A stretch of DNA of 64,000 bases, from assembly GCA_964420125.1 (NCBI GenBank), contig CAYQQQ010000001.1:1-64000 (forward strand), given 5' to 3'. This document shows positions 1-8,442 of this stretch, one piece after another. The translations under genes were made by a program, and so were the position numbers. The DNA comes from CAYQQQ01 sp964420125. GTDB taxonomy: Bacteria; Actinomycetota; Acidimicrobiia; Acidimicrobiales; Microtrichaceae. The notes below the pieces were generated by a model. That model was given only the letters and a program-made list of their open reading frames with translations. It made no database searches and was not told the origin of the DNA. The number at the start of each line of letters is the position of its first letter. Positions within the stretch are counted from its first letter, which is position 1.

Positions 1-888
1 GAACGCGAGCTCGCCGTCGACGACCGGGCCCCGGACGAGCGCGCCGTCGATGCTCGCCGCCATGAGTACGTGCACCAACGCCTGGCCCGCGGTGGGCACC
101 CCGGCGGCATCGAGGCGCGCCCGCAGCGCCGCCCGGGTGAGCGGCCCCTCGGTGGCCAGCGCCGCGGCGACCACCGGCGTGTCCACACCGAGGTACGGGA
201 AGAACCGCTCCGGCTTCTTGGACACCCCTCCGCCGATGATGAACAGCTCAGGGGAGAACAGCTTCTCCAGGTGGGCCAGGTAGTGACCCACGTGGTGGCC
301 CCACTTCTTCCAAGGCATGTCGTGGCGCTCTCGGACCGATGCCGCCGCGTAGTGCTCGGCGTCGCCGCCGTGGAACTCCAGGTGGCCGAGCTCGGTGTTG
401 GGCACCAGCATCCCGTCGGTGAACACGGCGCTGCCGATGCCCGTGCCCAGGGTGAGGGCGATCACCACGCCCGAGTGGCCACGACCTGCGCCGTAGCGCA
501 CCTCGGCGAGGCCGGCGGCGTCGGCGTCGTTCAGCACGTGGCACTCCACACCGAGGCGCTGCTGGAACAGCGAGTCGGCGTCGGTGCCGATCCACGCCGG
601 ATCGATGTTGGCCGCGGTGCGGACCACACCTCGCAGCACCACGGCCGGGACGGTGAGGCCCACCCGACCTCGGTGGTCGAGCTGCTCGAGCAGCTGGGCG
701 ACCGTGTCGGCGACGGCGTCGGGGGTGGCAGGGTGAGGTGTGTCGAGGCGGACCCGGTCGCCGACGAGGCAGCCCTGGGAGAGGTCGACGACGCCGGCCT
801 TCACGCCGGTGCCCCCGATGTCCACCCCGACCACCGACTCGGCGCCCGGGAGCGAGGACGACGTCGATGGGGAGTCCGTGGCGTTCAC
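1..888 (-). CDS. ppgK: ROK-family polyphosphate-glucokinase-like protein fused to a winged-helix segment (partial at window edge)
   Basis: Residues 1-240 read as a polyphosphate/ATP glucokinase of the ROK family: the phosphate-binding GVDIGGTGVKAG motif near residue 20, LNDADAAG in the middle, LTLGTGIGSA, and ELGHLEFHGG. The family normally ends about 15-25 residues after the VDTPVV motif. Here the frame instead continues without a stop into PLTRAALRARL and a following stretch that resembles the middle of COG3214/AlkZ-like winged-helix DNA-binding proteins, and runs off the window. This is either a real fusion, a deletion, or an assembly join. The GTG start at 888 is chosen because TAGCGT lies 7 nt upstream, the leaderless pattern seen at other genes here. 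It lies 10 nt downstream of the HAD gene on the same strand. Confidence 0.75.
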   Translation of the reverse strand, partial: MNATDSPSTSSSLPGAESVVGVDIGGTGVKAGVVDLSQGCLVGDRVRLDTPHPATPDAVADTVAQLLEQLDHRGRVGLTVPAVVLRGVVRTAANIDPAWIGTDADSLFQQRLGVECHVLNDADAAGLAEVRYGAGRGHSGVVIALTLGTGIGSAVFTDGMLVPNTELGHLEFHGGDAEHYAAASVRERHDMPWKKWGHHVGHYLAHLEKLFSPELFIIGGGVSKKPERFFPYLGVDTPVVAAALATEGPLTRAALRARLDAAGVPTAGQALVHVLMAASIDGALVRGPVVDGELAF

Positions 889-898
889 GACGACCACG

Positions 899-1729
899 CT
901 ATTGACCCACCCGCTGTTTGCCTCGGCACAGCACGAACTCCTCCACGGCATGGGCGAACCCGTCGTGGTCGTTGTCGGTCGTGACCCGCCGCGCCGCCCG
1001 CTGGACCTCGCTCGAGGCGTTGCCCATGGCGATGCTCAACCCCGAGCGCGCGAACATCAGCACGTCGTTGGGCATGTCGCCGATGGTGGCGATGTCCTCC
1101 TCGGGGATCCCGAAGTGCGACGACAGGTAGGCGGCGACCGCGCCCTTGTTGGCGTCCGGGTTGGTCACGTCGAGGTAGTAGGGCTGCGAGCGGGTGGCCG
1201 AGACGTGGTCGCCGAAGCGCTCCTGGGCCTCGTGGGTCGCCCGCTCGACCGCCCCGTGGTCCTGGCTCACCCCGACGACCTTGGCCACCGAATCGAGGCC
1301 GTCGAAGGAGCCGACCACCTTGGGGGCGAACTCCACGGTGGCGGCCTCCCTGGCCACGTGCGGGCCGTCGGCGTCCAGCACGAGCCAGTCGGCACCGGCG
1401 TAGACCCACGGCGAGAGCTGGTGGCGGGCGAGCAGCGCGAGGATCGGATCGACCTGGTCGTCGGGCACCTCGAGCTGGGACACCACCGTCATGTCGGGCG
1501 TCACGAACATGCCGCCGTTGAACGCGGCGATGGGGGTGTCGAGCGCGAGCGGCTCCACCAGCATCTCCATCCCCTTCGGGGGCCGGCCGCTGGTGACCGC
1601 GAAGGTGATCCCCCCGTCACGCAGCCTCCCCACGGCGGCGACCGACGCAGGCGTCAGCACCTTGTCGGAGGTGACGAGCGTGCCGTCGACGTCGGACAGC
1701 ATCAGTCGGACGGGGGCGTTCTCGGCCAT
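899..1729 (-). CDS. HAD-superfamily hydrolase, Cof-like subfamily IIB
   Basis: Predicted cytoplasmic sugar-phosphate or nucleotide phosphatase of 276 residues. The nucleophile motif I is DVDGTLV close to the N-terminus (first Asp nucleophile, second Asp acid/base), motif II is the Ser in AVTSGRPP, and motif III/IV is IGDMPNDVLMF near the C-terminus with the metal-binding Asp residues. The Cof-type cap is inserted between motifs II and III. The ATG at 1729 is preferred over an upstream in-frame start at 1783 because the family begins a few residues before motif I and a GAGG sequence lies 8 nt upstream. Substrate cannot be told from sequence. It is followed 10 nt later by the glucokinase-like gene, which fits a sugar-phosphate role. 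Confidence 0.88.
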   Translation of the reverse strand: MAENAPVRLMLSDVDGTLVTSDKVLTPASVAAVGRLRDGGITFAVTSGRPPKGMEMLVEPLALDTPIAAFNGGMFVTPDMTVVSQLEVPDDQVDPILALLARHQLSPWVYAGADWLVLDADGPHVAREAATVEFAPKVVGSFDGLDSVAKVVGVSQDHGAVERATHEAQERFGDHVSATRSQPYYLDVTNPDANKGAVAAYLSSHFGIPEEDIATIGDMPNDVLMFARSGLSIAMGNASSEVQRAARRVTTDNDHDGFAHAVEEFVLCRGKQRVGQ

Positions 1730-1865
1730 CTGGGTGAACCTCGGAGTGGACGCACGGTGCACCGGCGGCGCACCTCGGTTCACGGTAACGAGCAGCGACG
1801 CGGATGCGACGCCTCTCGAGCACGATTCCTCCGGGCGACACCGCGGCGATCCGACGACCCGCCGA

Positions 1866-1871
1866 TATGGT
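1866..1871 (+). promoter_or_regulatory. TATGGT -10 element, leaderless start for ndh
   Basis: TATGGT ends 7 nt before the ATG at 1879, so transcription would begin at or one base before the start codon. No convincing -35 box or ribosome binding site is present. Inferred from the repeated TANNNT-N6-8-start pattern in the window. Confidence 0.5.
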
Positions 1872-1878
1872 GACCCTC

Positions 1879-3141
1879 ATGTCCGATCGCCCCAAGGTCC
1901 TCGTCCTCGGCGCAGGGTTCGCCGGCGTCGGCGCCGCCCGCAAGCTGCACAAGGCTCCCGTCGACGTGCTGCTGGTCGACCGCCACGACTACCACACGTT
2001 CCAGCCCCTGCTGTACCAGGTGGCCACCGATGTCCTCGATCCCGTCACGGTCGGCCACCCGGTCCGCGAGTTCGTGGAGCACCAGGACAACCTCCGCTTC
2101 GCCAAGGCCACGATCGACCGCGTCGACCTCCAGGCGCGTGCGGTGACCTTCACCGACTGGGACCCCCAGTCCTACGACTACCTGGTGGTCGGCCTCGGCG
2201 CCCGGGTGAACTACTTCGGCACGAAGGGGGCCGACGAGCACGCGTTCCCCCTCTACACCCTGAACGACGCGGTCAAGTTGAAGTACCACCTCCTCGAGCA
2301 GTTCGAGCAGGCCGCGAAGGCCCCGCCGCAGGGCAGCGAGCGCCTCTTGGACACCGTCGTGGTGGGAGGCGGGCCGACCGGGGTGGAGTTCGCCGGTGCG
2401 TTCGCCGAGCTGCTCTTCCACACGATGGCCAGGGACGCCCCGGACCATCCGATCGCCAACGCCAGGATCACCCTCGTCGAGCACGGCGACCGCCTGCTCA
2501 AGATGTTCGACGAAGGCCTCAGCGACTACACGCGCCAGGTGCTCGAGGAGCGGGGCGTCAAGGTGCGCCTCGGGGAGGCCGTCACCGAGATCGGCCCCGA
2601 CTCCGTCACCCTCGGCTCGGGCGACGTGCTGCCCGCCACCACCACCGTGTGGGGAGCGGGCCTCCAGGCCAGCCCGCTGGCGGCGGAGCTCAGCGACGAC
2701 CTCCAGCACGGCCGGGTGCCGGTGAGCGAGCTGCTCCAGCTCGACGGCCACCCCGAGGTGTTCGTGGCGGGCGACCTCGCCTGGATCACCGACGCCAAGA
2801 CCCATGAGGTGCTCCCCCAGCTGGGCTCGGTCGCCCTGCAATCGGGTGAGCACGTCGGCAAGACGATCGACCGGATGATCCGCAAGCACAAGGACCCGGA
2901 GCCCTTCAAGTACCTGGACAAGGGAACGATGGCCACCATCGGCAGGGGCTCGGCGGTCGCGGTGGTCCCACCGGGCCTGCACCTCACCGGCCATCCGGCG
3001 TTCGCCATGTGGGGTGCGGTGCACCTCGCCCTGCTCAGCGGCGGCGACAGCCGCACCGCGGCGCTCATGAACTGGTTCTGGACCTTCATGACCCACGACC
3101 GGCCCTCGCGGATCATGATCGATCCACGAGACGAGGACTGA
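1879..3141 (+). CDS. ndh: Type II NADH:quinone oxidoreductase (NDH-2 family)
   Basis: Single-subunit flavoprotein that oxidises NADH and reduces membrane quinone without pumping protons. The FAD-binding Rossmann motif GAGFAGVGAA is at residues 11-20, the NAD-binding motif GGGPTGVEFAG near residue 160, and the FAD-closing segment VFVAGDLAW near residue 295. Length of 420 residues is usual. The C-terminal 60 residues are amphipathic and hydrophobic (FAMWGAVHLALL), as in membrane-attached NDH-2 proteins. The start at 1879 sits 7 nt after a TATGGT box; an in-frame ATG at 1867 falls inside that box. It stands alone but close to cydABDC at 7034, and together they would give an uncoupled NADH-to-oxygen chain. 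Thiol-linked relatives of this family are possible but less likely. Confidence 0.88.
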   Translation: MSDRPKVLVLGAGFAGVGAARKLHKAPVDVLLVDRHDYHTFQPLLYQVATDVLDPVTVGHPVREFVEHQDNLRFAKATIDRVDLQARAVTFTDWDPQSYDYLVVGLGARVNYFGTKGADEHAFPLYTLNDAVKLKYHLLEQFEQAAKAPPQGSERLLDTVVVGGGPTGVEFAGAFAELLFHTMARDAPDHPIANARITLVEHGDRLLKMFDEGLSDYTRQVLEERGVKVRLGEAVTEIGPDSVTLGSGDVLPATTTVWGAGLQASPLAAELSDDLQHGRVPVSELLQLDGHPEVFVAGDLAWITDAKTHEVLPQLGSVALQSGEHVGKTIDRMIRKHKDPEPFKYLDKGTMATIGRGSAVAVVPPGLHLTGHPAFAMWGAVHLALLSGGDSRTAALMNWFWTFMTHDRPSRIMIDPRDED

Positions 3142-3166
3142 ACCCCGAGGACGAGGGGAGCCCACG

Positions 3167-4999
3167 ATGAGCAGCCCGATCGAGGACTACGCCATCATCG
3201 GCGACACCCACACCGTCGCCCTGGTGGGCCGCAGCGGTTCGATCGACTGGTGGTGCGCGCCTCGCGTCGACTCCGGTGCCTGCTTCGCCGCGCTCCTGGG
3301 CGACGAGTCCAACGGACGCTGGCTGCTGCGCACCCGCGACGACCCCGTCTCCACGACCCGACGCTACGAACCCGACACCCTGGTCCTGGAGACGGTCTTC
3401 GAGACGGCGGACTGCACCGTCGCCGTCATCGACTTCATGCCCCCCGGCAACCCCGATCCCACCATCCACCGGGTGGTGCAGTGCCGACGCGGTCGGGCCC
3501 ACATGCAGATGGAGCTGGTCGTGCGCTTCGACTACGGCTCCATCGTGCCCTGGGTGAGGGCCACCGGCGACGGCCTACGACTGGTCGCCGGCCCCGACGG
3601 ACTGCGCCTGCACAGCCCGCAGCGGCTGGAGGGCAGAGACCAGACCACCGTGGCCGAGTTCGAGGTCCCCGAAGGCGGCACGCGGGCCTTCTCGCTCACC
3701 TGGTTCGACCCCGCCCAGGCCGAACCGCTCCCGCTGGACAGCCTGGCGGCGCTGCACCGCACCCGGCAGTGGTGGCACGAGTGGGTCGGGCGCTGCACCT
3801 ACGAGGGCCGGTGGCGCGACGAGGTGGTGCGCTCGCTCATCACCCTGAAGGCGCTCACCTACGCCCCCACCGGTGCCGTGTGCGCGGCGGCCACCACCTC
3901 GCTGCCGGAGGCGCTCGGAGGAGAGCGCAACTGGGACTACCGCTACTCGTGGCTGCGCGACGCCACCATGACCCTCCAGGCCCTGCTGCTGGCGGGCTAC
4001 ATGGAGGAGGCCACGGCCTGGTCGCACTGGCTGCGGCGGGCGGTCGCCGGTAGCCCCGGCGACTTCCAGATCATGTACGGGGTGGGTGGTGACCGGCGGC
4101 TCACCGAGCTCGAGCTCGACTGGCTGGCGGGCTACGAGGGCTCCCGGCCCGTGCGCGTCGGCAACGAGGCCTCCGAGCAGTTCCAGCTGGACGTGTTCGG
4201 CGAGGTCATGGACTCCGCCCTCACCGCCGTGCGCCAGGGGCTGACCAGCCAGGCCGGCTACGGCGGCGAGGTGATCGTCTCGTTGATGCGCCACCTCGAG
4301 GACGTGTGGGACCAACCCGACGACGGCATCTGGGAGGTGCGCGGCCCCCGACGGAACTTCACGCACTCCAAGGTCATGGCCTGGGTGGCCTTCGACCGTG
4401 CCGTGCGGATCGCTGCGGGGGTCCACATGCCGGCAGCCACCGAGGCGGTGCAGCGCTGGCGTGACCTGCGCGACCAGGTCCACGCCGAGGTCTGCGAGAA
4501 GGGCTGGAACGACGAGGTCGGCAGCTTCACGCAGTACTACGGCTCCTCCAACCTCGACGCCAGCCTGCTGATGATGGGACCCGTCGGGTTCCTGCCCATG
4601 GACGACCCGCGGCTCGTGGCCACCGTCGAGGCGATCAAGAAGCGGCTCACGACCGACGGCTTCGTGAGCCGCTACCAGACCGACGACGGCGACGGCGACG
4701 CCAGCTCCACCACCGTCGACGGGCTGAAGGGCAAGGAGGGGGCCTTCCTGCTCACCACCTTCTGGTTGGCGGACAACCTGGCGTTGATGGGCCGGCGCGA
4801 CGAGGCCCAGGAGATCTTCGAGCGGCTGCTGGCGCTGCGCAACGACGTGGGCCTGCTCTCCGAGGAGTACGACCCCGACCGCAAGCGCCTGCTGGGCAAC
4901 TTCCCCCAGGCGTTCTCCCACATCGGACTGATCCACACCGCGGCGAACCTGTCCTTCGGCGACCAGGCACCCGGCGCACAGCGCGCCGCGTCGAGCTGA
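3167..4999 (+). CDS. Glycoside hydrolase family 15 protein (trehalase/glucoamylase type)
   Basis: A 610-residue inverting alpha-glucosidase of the GH15 family. The N-terminal beta-sandwich begins with IEDYAIIGDTHTVALVGR, followed by the (alpha/alpha)6 barrel with the signature NWDYRYSWLRDAT near residues 255-267 and the C-terminal LSEEYDP near residue 563, which carries the second catalytic acid. Actinobacterial members include mycobacterial trehalases, so trehalose hydrolysis to two glucoses is plausible; glucoamylase activity cannot be excluded. No signal peptide is seen, so it should be cytoplasmic. A GGGGAG ribosome binding site precedes the ATG. It follows ndh by 25 nt, on the same strand, and could be co-transcribed. 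Confidence 0.88.
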   Translation: MSSPIEDYAIIGDTHTVALVGRSGSIDWWCAPRVDSGACFAALLGDESNGRWLLRTRDDPVSTTRRYEPDTLVLETVFETADCTVAVIDFMPPGNPDPTIHRVVQCRRGRAHMQMELVVRFDYGSIVPWVRATGDGLRLVAGPDGLRLHSPQRLEGRDQTTVAEFEVPEGGTRAFSLTWFDPAQAEPLPLDSLAALHRTRQWWHEWVGRCTYEGRWRDEVVRSLITLKALTYAPTGAVCAAATTSLPEALGGERNWDYRYSWLRDATMTLQALLLAGYMEEATAWSHWLRRAVAGSPGDFQIMYGVGGDRRLTELELDWLAGYEGSRPVRVGNEASEQFQLDVFGEVMDSALTAVRQGLTSQAGYGGEVIVSLMRHLEDVWDQPDDGIWEVRGPRRNFTHSKVMAWVAFDRAVRIAAGVHMPAATEAVQRWRDLRDQVHAEVCEKGWNDEVGSFTQYYGSSNLDASLLMMGPVGFLPMDDPRLVATVEAIKKRLTTDGFVSRYQTDDGDGDASSTTVDGLKGKEGAFLLTTFWLADNLALMGRRDEAQEIFERLLALRNDVGLLSEEYDPDRKRLLGNFPQAFSHIGLIHTAANLSFGDQAPGAQRAASS

Positions 5000-5031
5000 G
5001 CGACTCCCCGCAGCCGGCCCCGACCCCCTCG

Positions 5032-6066
5032 CTACGGCGACGCTGACGGCGGCGGCTCGCCGGTGCCGAAGCGCAGCTCGGTCACCGAGCGGTACTCGCC
5101 GCCCGGATCGAGCCGGGCCGAGCCCAGCTCCGGGCGGTTGGGGGTGTCCGGGTACATCTGGGTCTCCAGCGACACCGAGCCGTGGCGCACGAAGGGCGCC
5201 CCCAGACCATTGCCCGTGTAGACCTGCACGCCCACCTGGTCGGTGCGCACCTGCATCCAGCGACCGCTCGCCGGAGCGTCGAGCACCGCCGCCTCCCGCA
5301 GCGCCCCCGGCACGCCCTCGACGGTGAAGCAGTGGTCGAGGCCGGGCTCGAGCGCCTCGATCACCGGCGCGAGCCGGGTCCGCTTCCGAAGGTCGAAGGC
5401 GGTCCCCTCCACCGGGACCGGCGCACCGGTGGGGATGCCGTCGTCGTCGACCGGCAGGACCCGCGACGCGATCACCCGCAGGTGGTGCTCCCCCACCGTG
5501 CCGGCACCGTCGAGGTTCCAGTACCCGTGGTTGGTCATGTTCACCACCGTCGGCGCCGTCGTGGTGGCGTGGTAGGTGACCCGCAGCGTGTCGCCCTCCA
5601 GCTCGAAGGTGGCGGTGGCCTCCACCTCGCCCGGGAACCCCTCGTCGCCGTCGGGGCTGACGATGCGCATCACGGCCACGCCGCCGCCGTCGTCGCCGGT
5701 GGCCTCCATGAGGTCCCACACGTGGCGGTCCCAACCATCGGGGCCGCCGTGGAGTGTGTTGGGCCCGTTGTTGGCCACCAGCTGCACCTGCCGACCGTCG
5801 AGCGGGAACGACGCCCCTGCGATCCGGTTGGCGTAGCGGCCGATCGAGGCGCCCAGGTGCGGGTTGCGCGACCGATCCTCGTAGGCCGCCAGATCCGCCA
5901 GACCGAGGTGCACGTCGCCCGGCCTTCCCGAACGGTCGGGCGCCTCCAGCGACCGGATCGCCGCTCCCAGGGTCAGCAGGCGAAGTCGGAGCACACCGGA
6001 GCGCAGGTGGACCTCCTCCACGAGTTCCCCGCCGGCGGTCCGGCCGAGGGGTTCGACGACGGCCAT
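5032..6066 (-). CDS. galM: Aldose 1-epimerase (galactose mutarotase)
   Basis: Interconverts alpha and beta anomers of aldoses such as glucose and galactose. The 344-residue protein shows the family's features in order: NGPNTLHGG with the substrate-contacting Asn and His near residue 80-90, TNHGYWNL with the catalytic His near residue 175, and a C-terminal region containing the acidic base. No signal peptide is seen. It is the second gene of a two-gene unit, starting 3 nt after the stop of the upstream SDR gene, so the two are very likely translationally coupled. Pairing with an SDR similar to glucose 1-dehydrogenases makes sense because such enzymes use the beta anomer. Confidence 0.9.
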   Translation of the reverse strand: MAVVEPLGRTAGGELVEEVHLRSGVLRLRLLTLGAAIRSLEAPDRSGRPGDVHLGLADLAAYEDRSRNPHLGASIGRYANRIAGASFPLDGRQVQLVANNGPNTLHGGPDGWDRHVWDLMEATGDDGGGVAVMRIVSPDGDEGFPGEVEATATFELEGDTLRVTYHATTTAPTVVNMTNHGYWNLDGAGTVGEHHLRVIASRVLPVDDDGIPTGAPVPVEGTAFDLRKRTRLAPVIEALEPGLDHCFTVEGVPGALREAAVLDAPASGRWMQVRTDQVGVQVYTGNGLGAPFVRHGSVSLETQMYPDTPNRPELGSARLDPGGEYRSVTELRFGTGEPPPSASP

Positions 6067-6069
6067 GGC

Positions 6070-6858
6070 TCAGAGCCCCGGGCTCGACTGGATGAGACCG
6101 CCGTCGGCCATCACCGTCATGGCGGTGAGGTAGCCGGCACCCGGGCCGGCCAGGAAGGCCACCACATCGGCGATCTCCTCGGGCTCGGCGAGCCGACCGA
6201 GGGGTATCGCCGCGTCCAGGGTCTTCATGGCCTCCGGGTCGGCCATGGTGGCGGCGTTGATCGGCGTGGCGACCGCGCCCGGCCCCACCCCCACCACGTT
6301 GACGCCGTGGGGGGCCAGCTCCACCCCCGCGGTGCGGGTGAGCATGCGCATCCCCCCCTTGGACAGGCAGTAGGGCGTGTTGCCCGGCATCGGCCAGTCC
6401 TCGTGCACCGAGGACATGTTGATGATCCGGCCGCCGTCGCCCTGGGAGATCATCCGACGCGCCGCCACCTGCGTGCCGAAGAAGGCGCTGCGCAGGTTGA
6501 CCGCCATCACCTTGTCGTAGTCGGCCTCCGTGCTGTCGAGCACCGACGTGCGGGTCTCCATGCCGGCGTTGTTGACCCACACGTCGAGGCGGCCGAAGTA
6601 CTCCACCGCCGCGCTGACCAGCTGCTGGAGGTCGGCCACCACGCTGACGTCGGCGTCCACTCCGACGGCGCGGTCCCCGAGGGCAGCCACCTGCGCCTCG
6701 AGCTCGTCGGTGGCCTCGGGATGGGCGACGTAGTCGATGACCACGTTCGCGCCGTCGCGCGCCAGCGCCAGCACGACGGCCTTGCCGATGCCGGTGTTGC
6801 CGCCGGTGACCACGGCGACCTTGCCGTGCAGCGGTCGGGACGGGTCGTTGCTGTTCAT
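6070..6858 (-). CDS. SDR-family oxidoreductase, glucose 1-dehydrogenase-like
   Basis: A classical short-chain dehydrogenase of 262 residues. The cofactor motif TGGNTGIGKA begins near residue 18, NNAG lies near residue 97, the catalytic Ser is in INMSS, and the YxxxK pair is in PYCLSKGG. Sequence resembles glucose 1-dehydrogenases and other sugar or polyol SDRs, so oxidation of glucose to gluconolactone is possible but substrate is not provable. The ATG at 6858 has GAGGAG 4 nt upstream. It heads an operon with galM (3-nt gap) and is divergent from cydA, with 175 nt between the two starts. Confidence 0.87.
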   Translation of the reverse strand: MNSNDPSRPLHGKVAVVTGGNTGIGKAVVLALARDGANVVIDYVAHPEATDELEAQVAALGDRAVGVDADVSVVADLQQLVSAAVEYFGRLDVWVNNAGMETRTSVLDSTEADYDKVMAVNLRSAFFGTQVAARRMISQGDGGRIINMSSVHEDWPMPGNTPYCLSKGGMRMLTRTAGVELAPHGVNVVGVGPGAVATPINAATMADPEAMKTLDAAIPLGRLAEPEEIADVVAFLAGPGAGYLTAMTVMADGGLIQSSPGL

Positions 6859-7033
6859 TCGCTCCTCCGGTAGATGTGGCCGCGCGGCGCGGGCTCCGCC
6901 GGCCACGGTAGCGAGCCCCGACCCGCAACCGGTCGGGGCCGACAGCTGCGTCCGGTTCGCGGACCTCGTCGTTAGGCTGGCCGCGGGTCCGCAGCCCACC
7001 GCCCCCGGCGGGCCACCCCCGGAGACCGCGCCC

Positions 7034-8440
7034 ATGACCACCGAGCTGCTCCACCGCATCCAGTTCGCTCTCACCGCCAGCTTCCACTTCATCTTCCCGC
7101 CGATCTCCCTGGGCCTCGGGCTGATCCTGGTGATCTTCGGGGTGCAGGCCGTGCGCACGGGCGATCCGAAGTGGCGGCAGCTGTCGATGCTCTGGGTGAA
7201 GATCTACGGGCTGGTGTTCGCCATGGGCATCGCCACCGGGCTGGTGCAGGAGTTCGAGTTCGGCACCAACTGGTCCGTGTACTCCCGCTTCGTGGGCAAC
7301 GTCTTCGGCAGCCTGCTCGCCGCCGAGGGGATCTTCGCCTTCATGCTGGAAGGCGGCTTCCTCGGGCTGATGCTCTTCGGCGGGACCCGGCTGGGCAACA
7401 AGCTCTGGCTGTTCGCCACCACGATGGTGGTGGCGGGTGCCACCTTCAGCGCCACCTGGATCGTGATGGCCAACTCGTGGATGCAGTCCCCTGCCGGCTA
7501 CGAGATCCGCGACGCCGGCCACGGCGACCAGGCCTTCATGACCAGCTTCTCGGAGGTGGTGTTCACCCCCACCTTCGTCCCCCGCATCCTCCACGTGCTC
7601 GGCGCCGCCTGGATGGTCGGCGCCGCCCTCGTGATGAGCGTCGGCGCCTGGTACCTGCTCCACCGACGCCACGAGGACCTGGCGCGCACCATGATCCGCG
7701 TCGCGCTGCCCATCTTCGCGGTGCTGTCCGTGCTGCAGGTGTTCGTGCTGGGGGCGAACCAGGCCGTGGCCGTCACCGAGAACCAGCCGGAGAAGCTGGC
7801 CGCCATGGAGGGCGTGTTCGAGTCGCAGGACTGCGCGCCCATGTACTTCCTGGGTTGGGTCGACACCGCGACCGAGACCACCCGAGGCGTGCACGTGCCC
7901 TGCCTGCTGAGCTACCTCGCCTACCAGGACACCTCGGCGACCGTGACCGGCCTGGAGGCGTTCCCCCGCGACGACTGGGCGCCGGCCAACCTGGTGTTCC
8001 AGGTGTACCACCTGATGATCAACCTCGGGATGGTGTTCCTGGCCGTCTCCGCGGTGGCGGTGCTGCTGTGGATCTGGCGGCGTCGGCTCTTCCGCACCCG
8101 TTGGATGCTCTGGGTGTTGGTGGCGAGCATCTGGCTGGCCGAGCTGGCCACCCTCTCGGGCTGGTGGACCGCGGAGCTCGGCCGCCAGCCGTGGGTGGTG
8201 TGGCAGATCCTGCGCACCGACGGGGCGGAGTCGCCGATGGTCACCACCGCCCAGGTGGCGTTCTCGATCGGGATGTTCGTCGTGCTCTACTCCCTGTTGG
8301 GCGGGATCTTCCTCTGGCTGCTGCACCGCAGGATCGTCGAGGGACCTCCTCCTCCGAGCGACGACGAGGAGACGGCGTCGCTGCCCGACTCCTTCGGTGA
8401 GGTCTTCCGGCGGCGGTCCCGGGTGTCGGGCGGGGTGTGA
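7034..8440 (+). CDS. cydA: Cytochrome bd ubiquinol oxidase subunit I
   Basis: Quinol-oxidising, haem-carrying subunit of the high-affinity bd oxidase. The 468-residue protein begins with the typical first helix containing SFHFIFPPISLG, whose His binds haem b595 in characterised enzymes. GFVGNVFGS-type helices and GGFLGLMLFGG follow, and the periplasmic Q-loop is short, as in most Gram-positive bd oxidases. Nine hydrophobic helices can be traced. The ATG at 7034 lies 57 nt after a TAGGCT sequence that may be the -10 element, so this gene probably has a leader. The stop overlaps the region just before the cydB start, and cydD and cydC follow, giving the full bd oxidase and its maturation exporter. 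Confidence 0.95.
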   Translation: MTTELLHRIQFALTASFHFIFPPISLGLGLILVIFGVQAVRTGDPKWRQLSMLWVKIYGLVFAMGIATGLVQEFEFGTNWSVYSRFVGNVFGSLLAAEGIFAFMLEGGFLGLMLFGGTRLGNKLWLFATTMVVAGATFSATWIVMANSWMQSPAGYEIRDAGHGDQAFMTSFSEVVFTPTFVPRILHVLGAAWMVGAALVMSVGAWYLLHRRHEDLARTMIRVALPIFAVLSVLQVFVLGANQAVAVTENQPEKLAAMEGVFESQDCAPMYFLGWVDTATETTRGVHVPCLLSYLAYQDTSATVTGLEAFPRDDWAPANLVFQVYHLMINLGMVFLAVSAVAVLLWIWRRRLFRTRWMLWVLVASIWLAELATLSGWWTAELGRQPWVVWQILRTDGAESPMVTTAQVAFSIGMFVVLYSLLGGIFLWLLHRRIVEGPPPPSDDEETASLPDSFGEVFRRRSRVSGGV

Positions 8441-8442
8441 CC

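Noticed and set aside
70..984. Plus-strand frame of 304 codons at the left edge
   Set aside because: It is antisense to the glucokinase-like gene, whose motifs are clear; the plus-strand translation is low-complexity His/Gly/Arg sequence.
3575..8326. Very long open frame of 1583 codons on the minus strand
   Set aside because: It runs antisense to GH15 and cydA and through galM and the SDR gene in another frame. Long stop-free shadow frames are expected at this GC content, and its His/Gly/Arg-rich translation has no domain.
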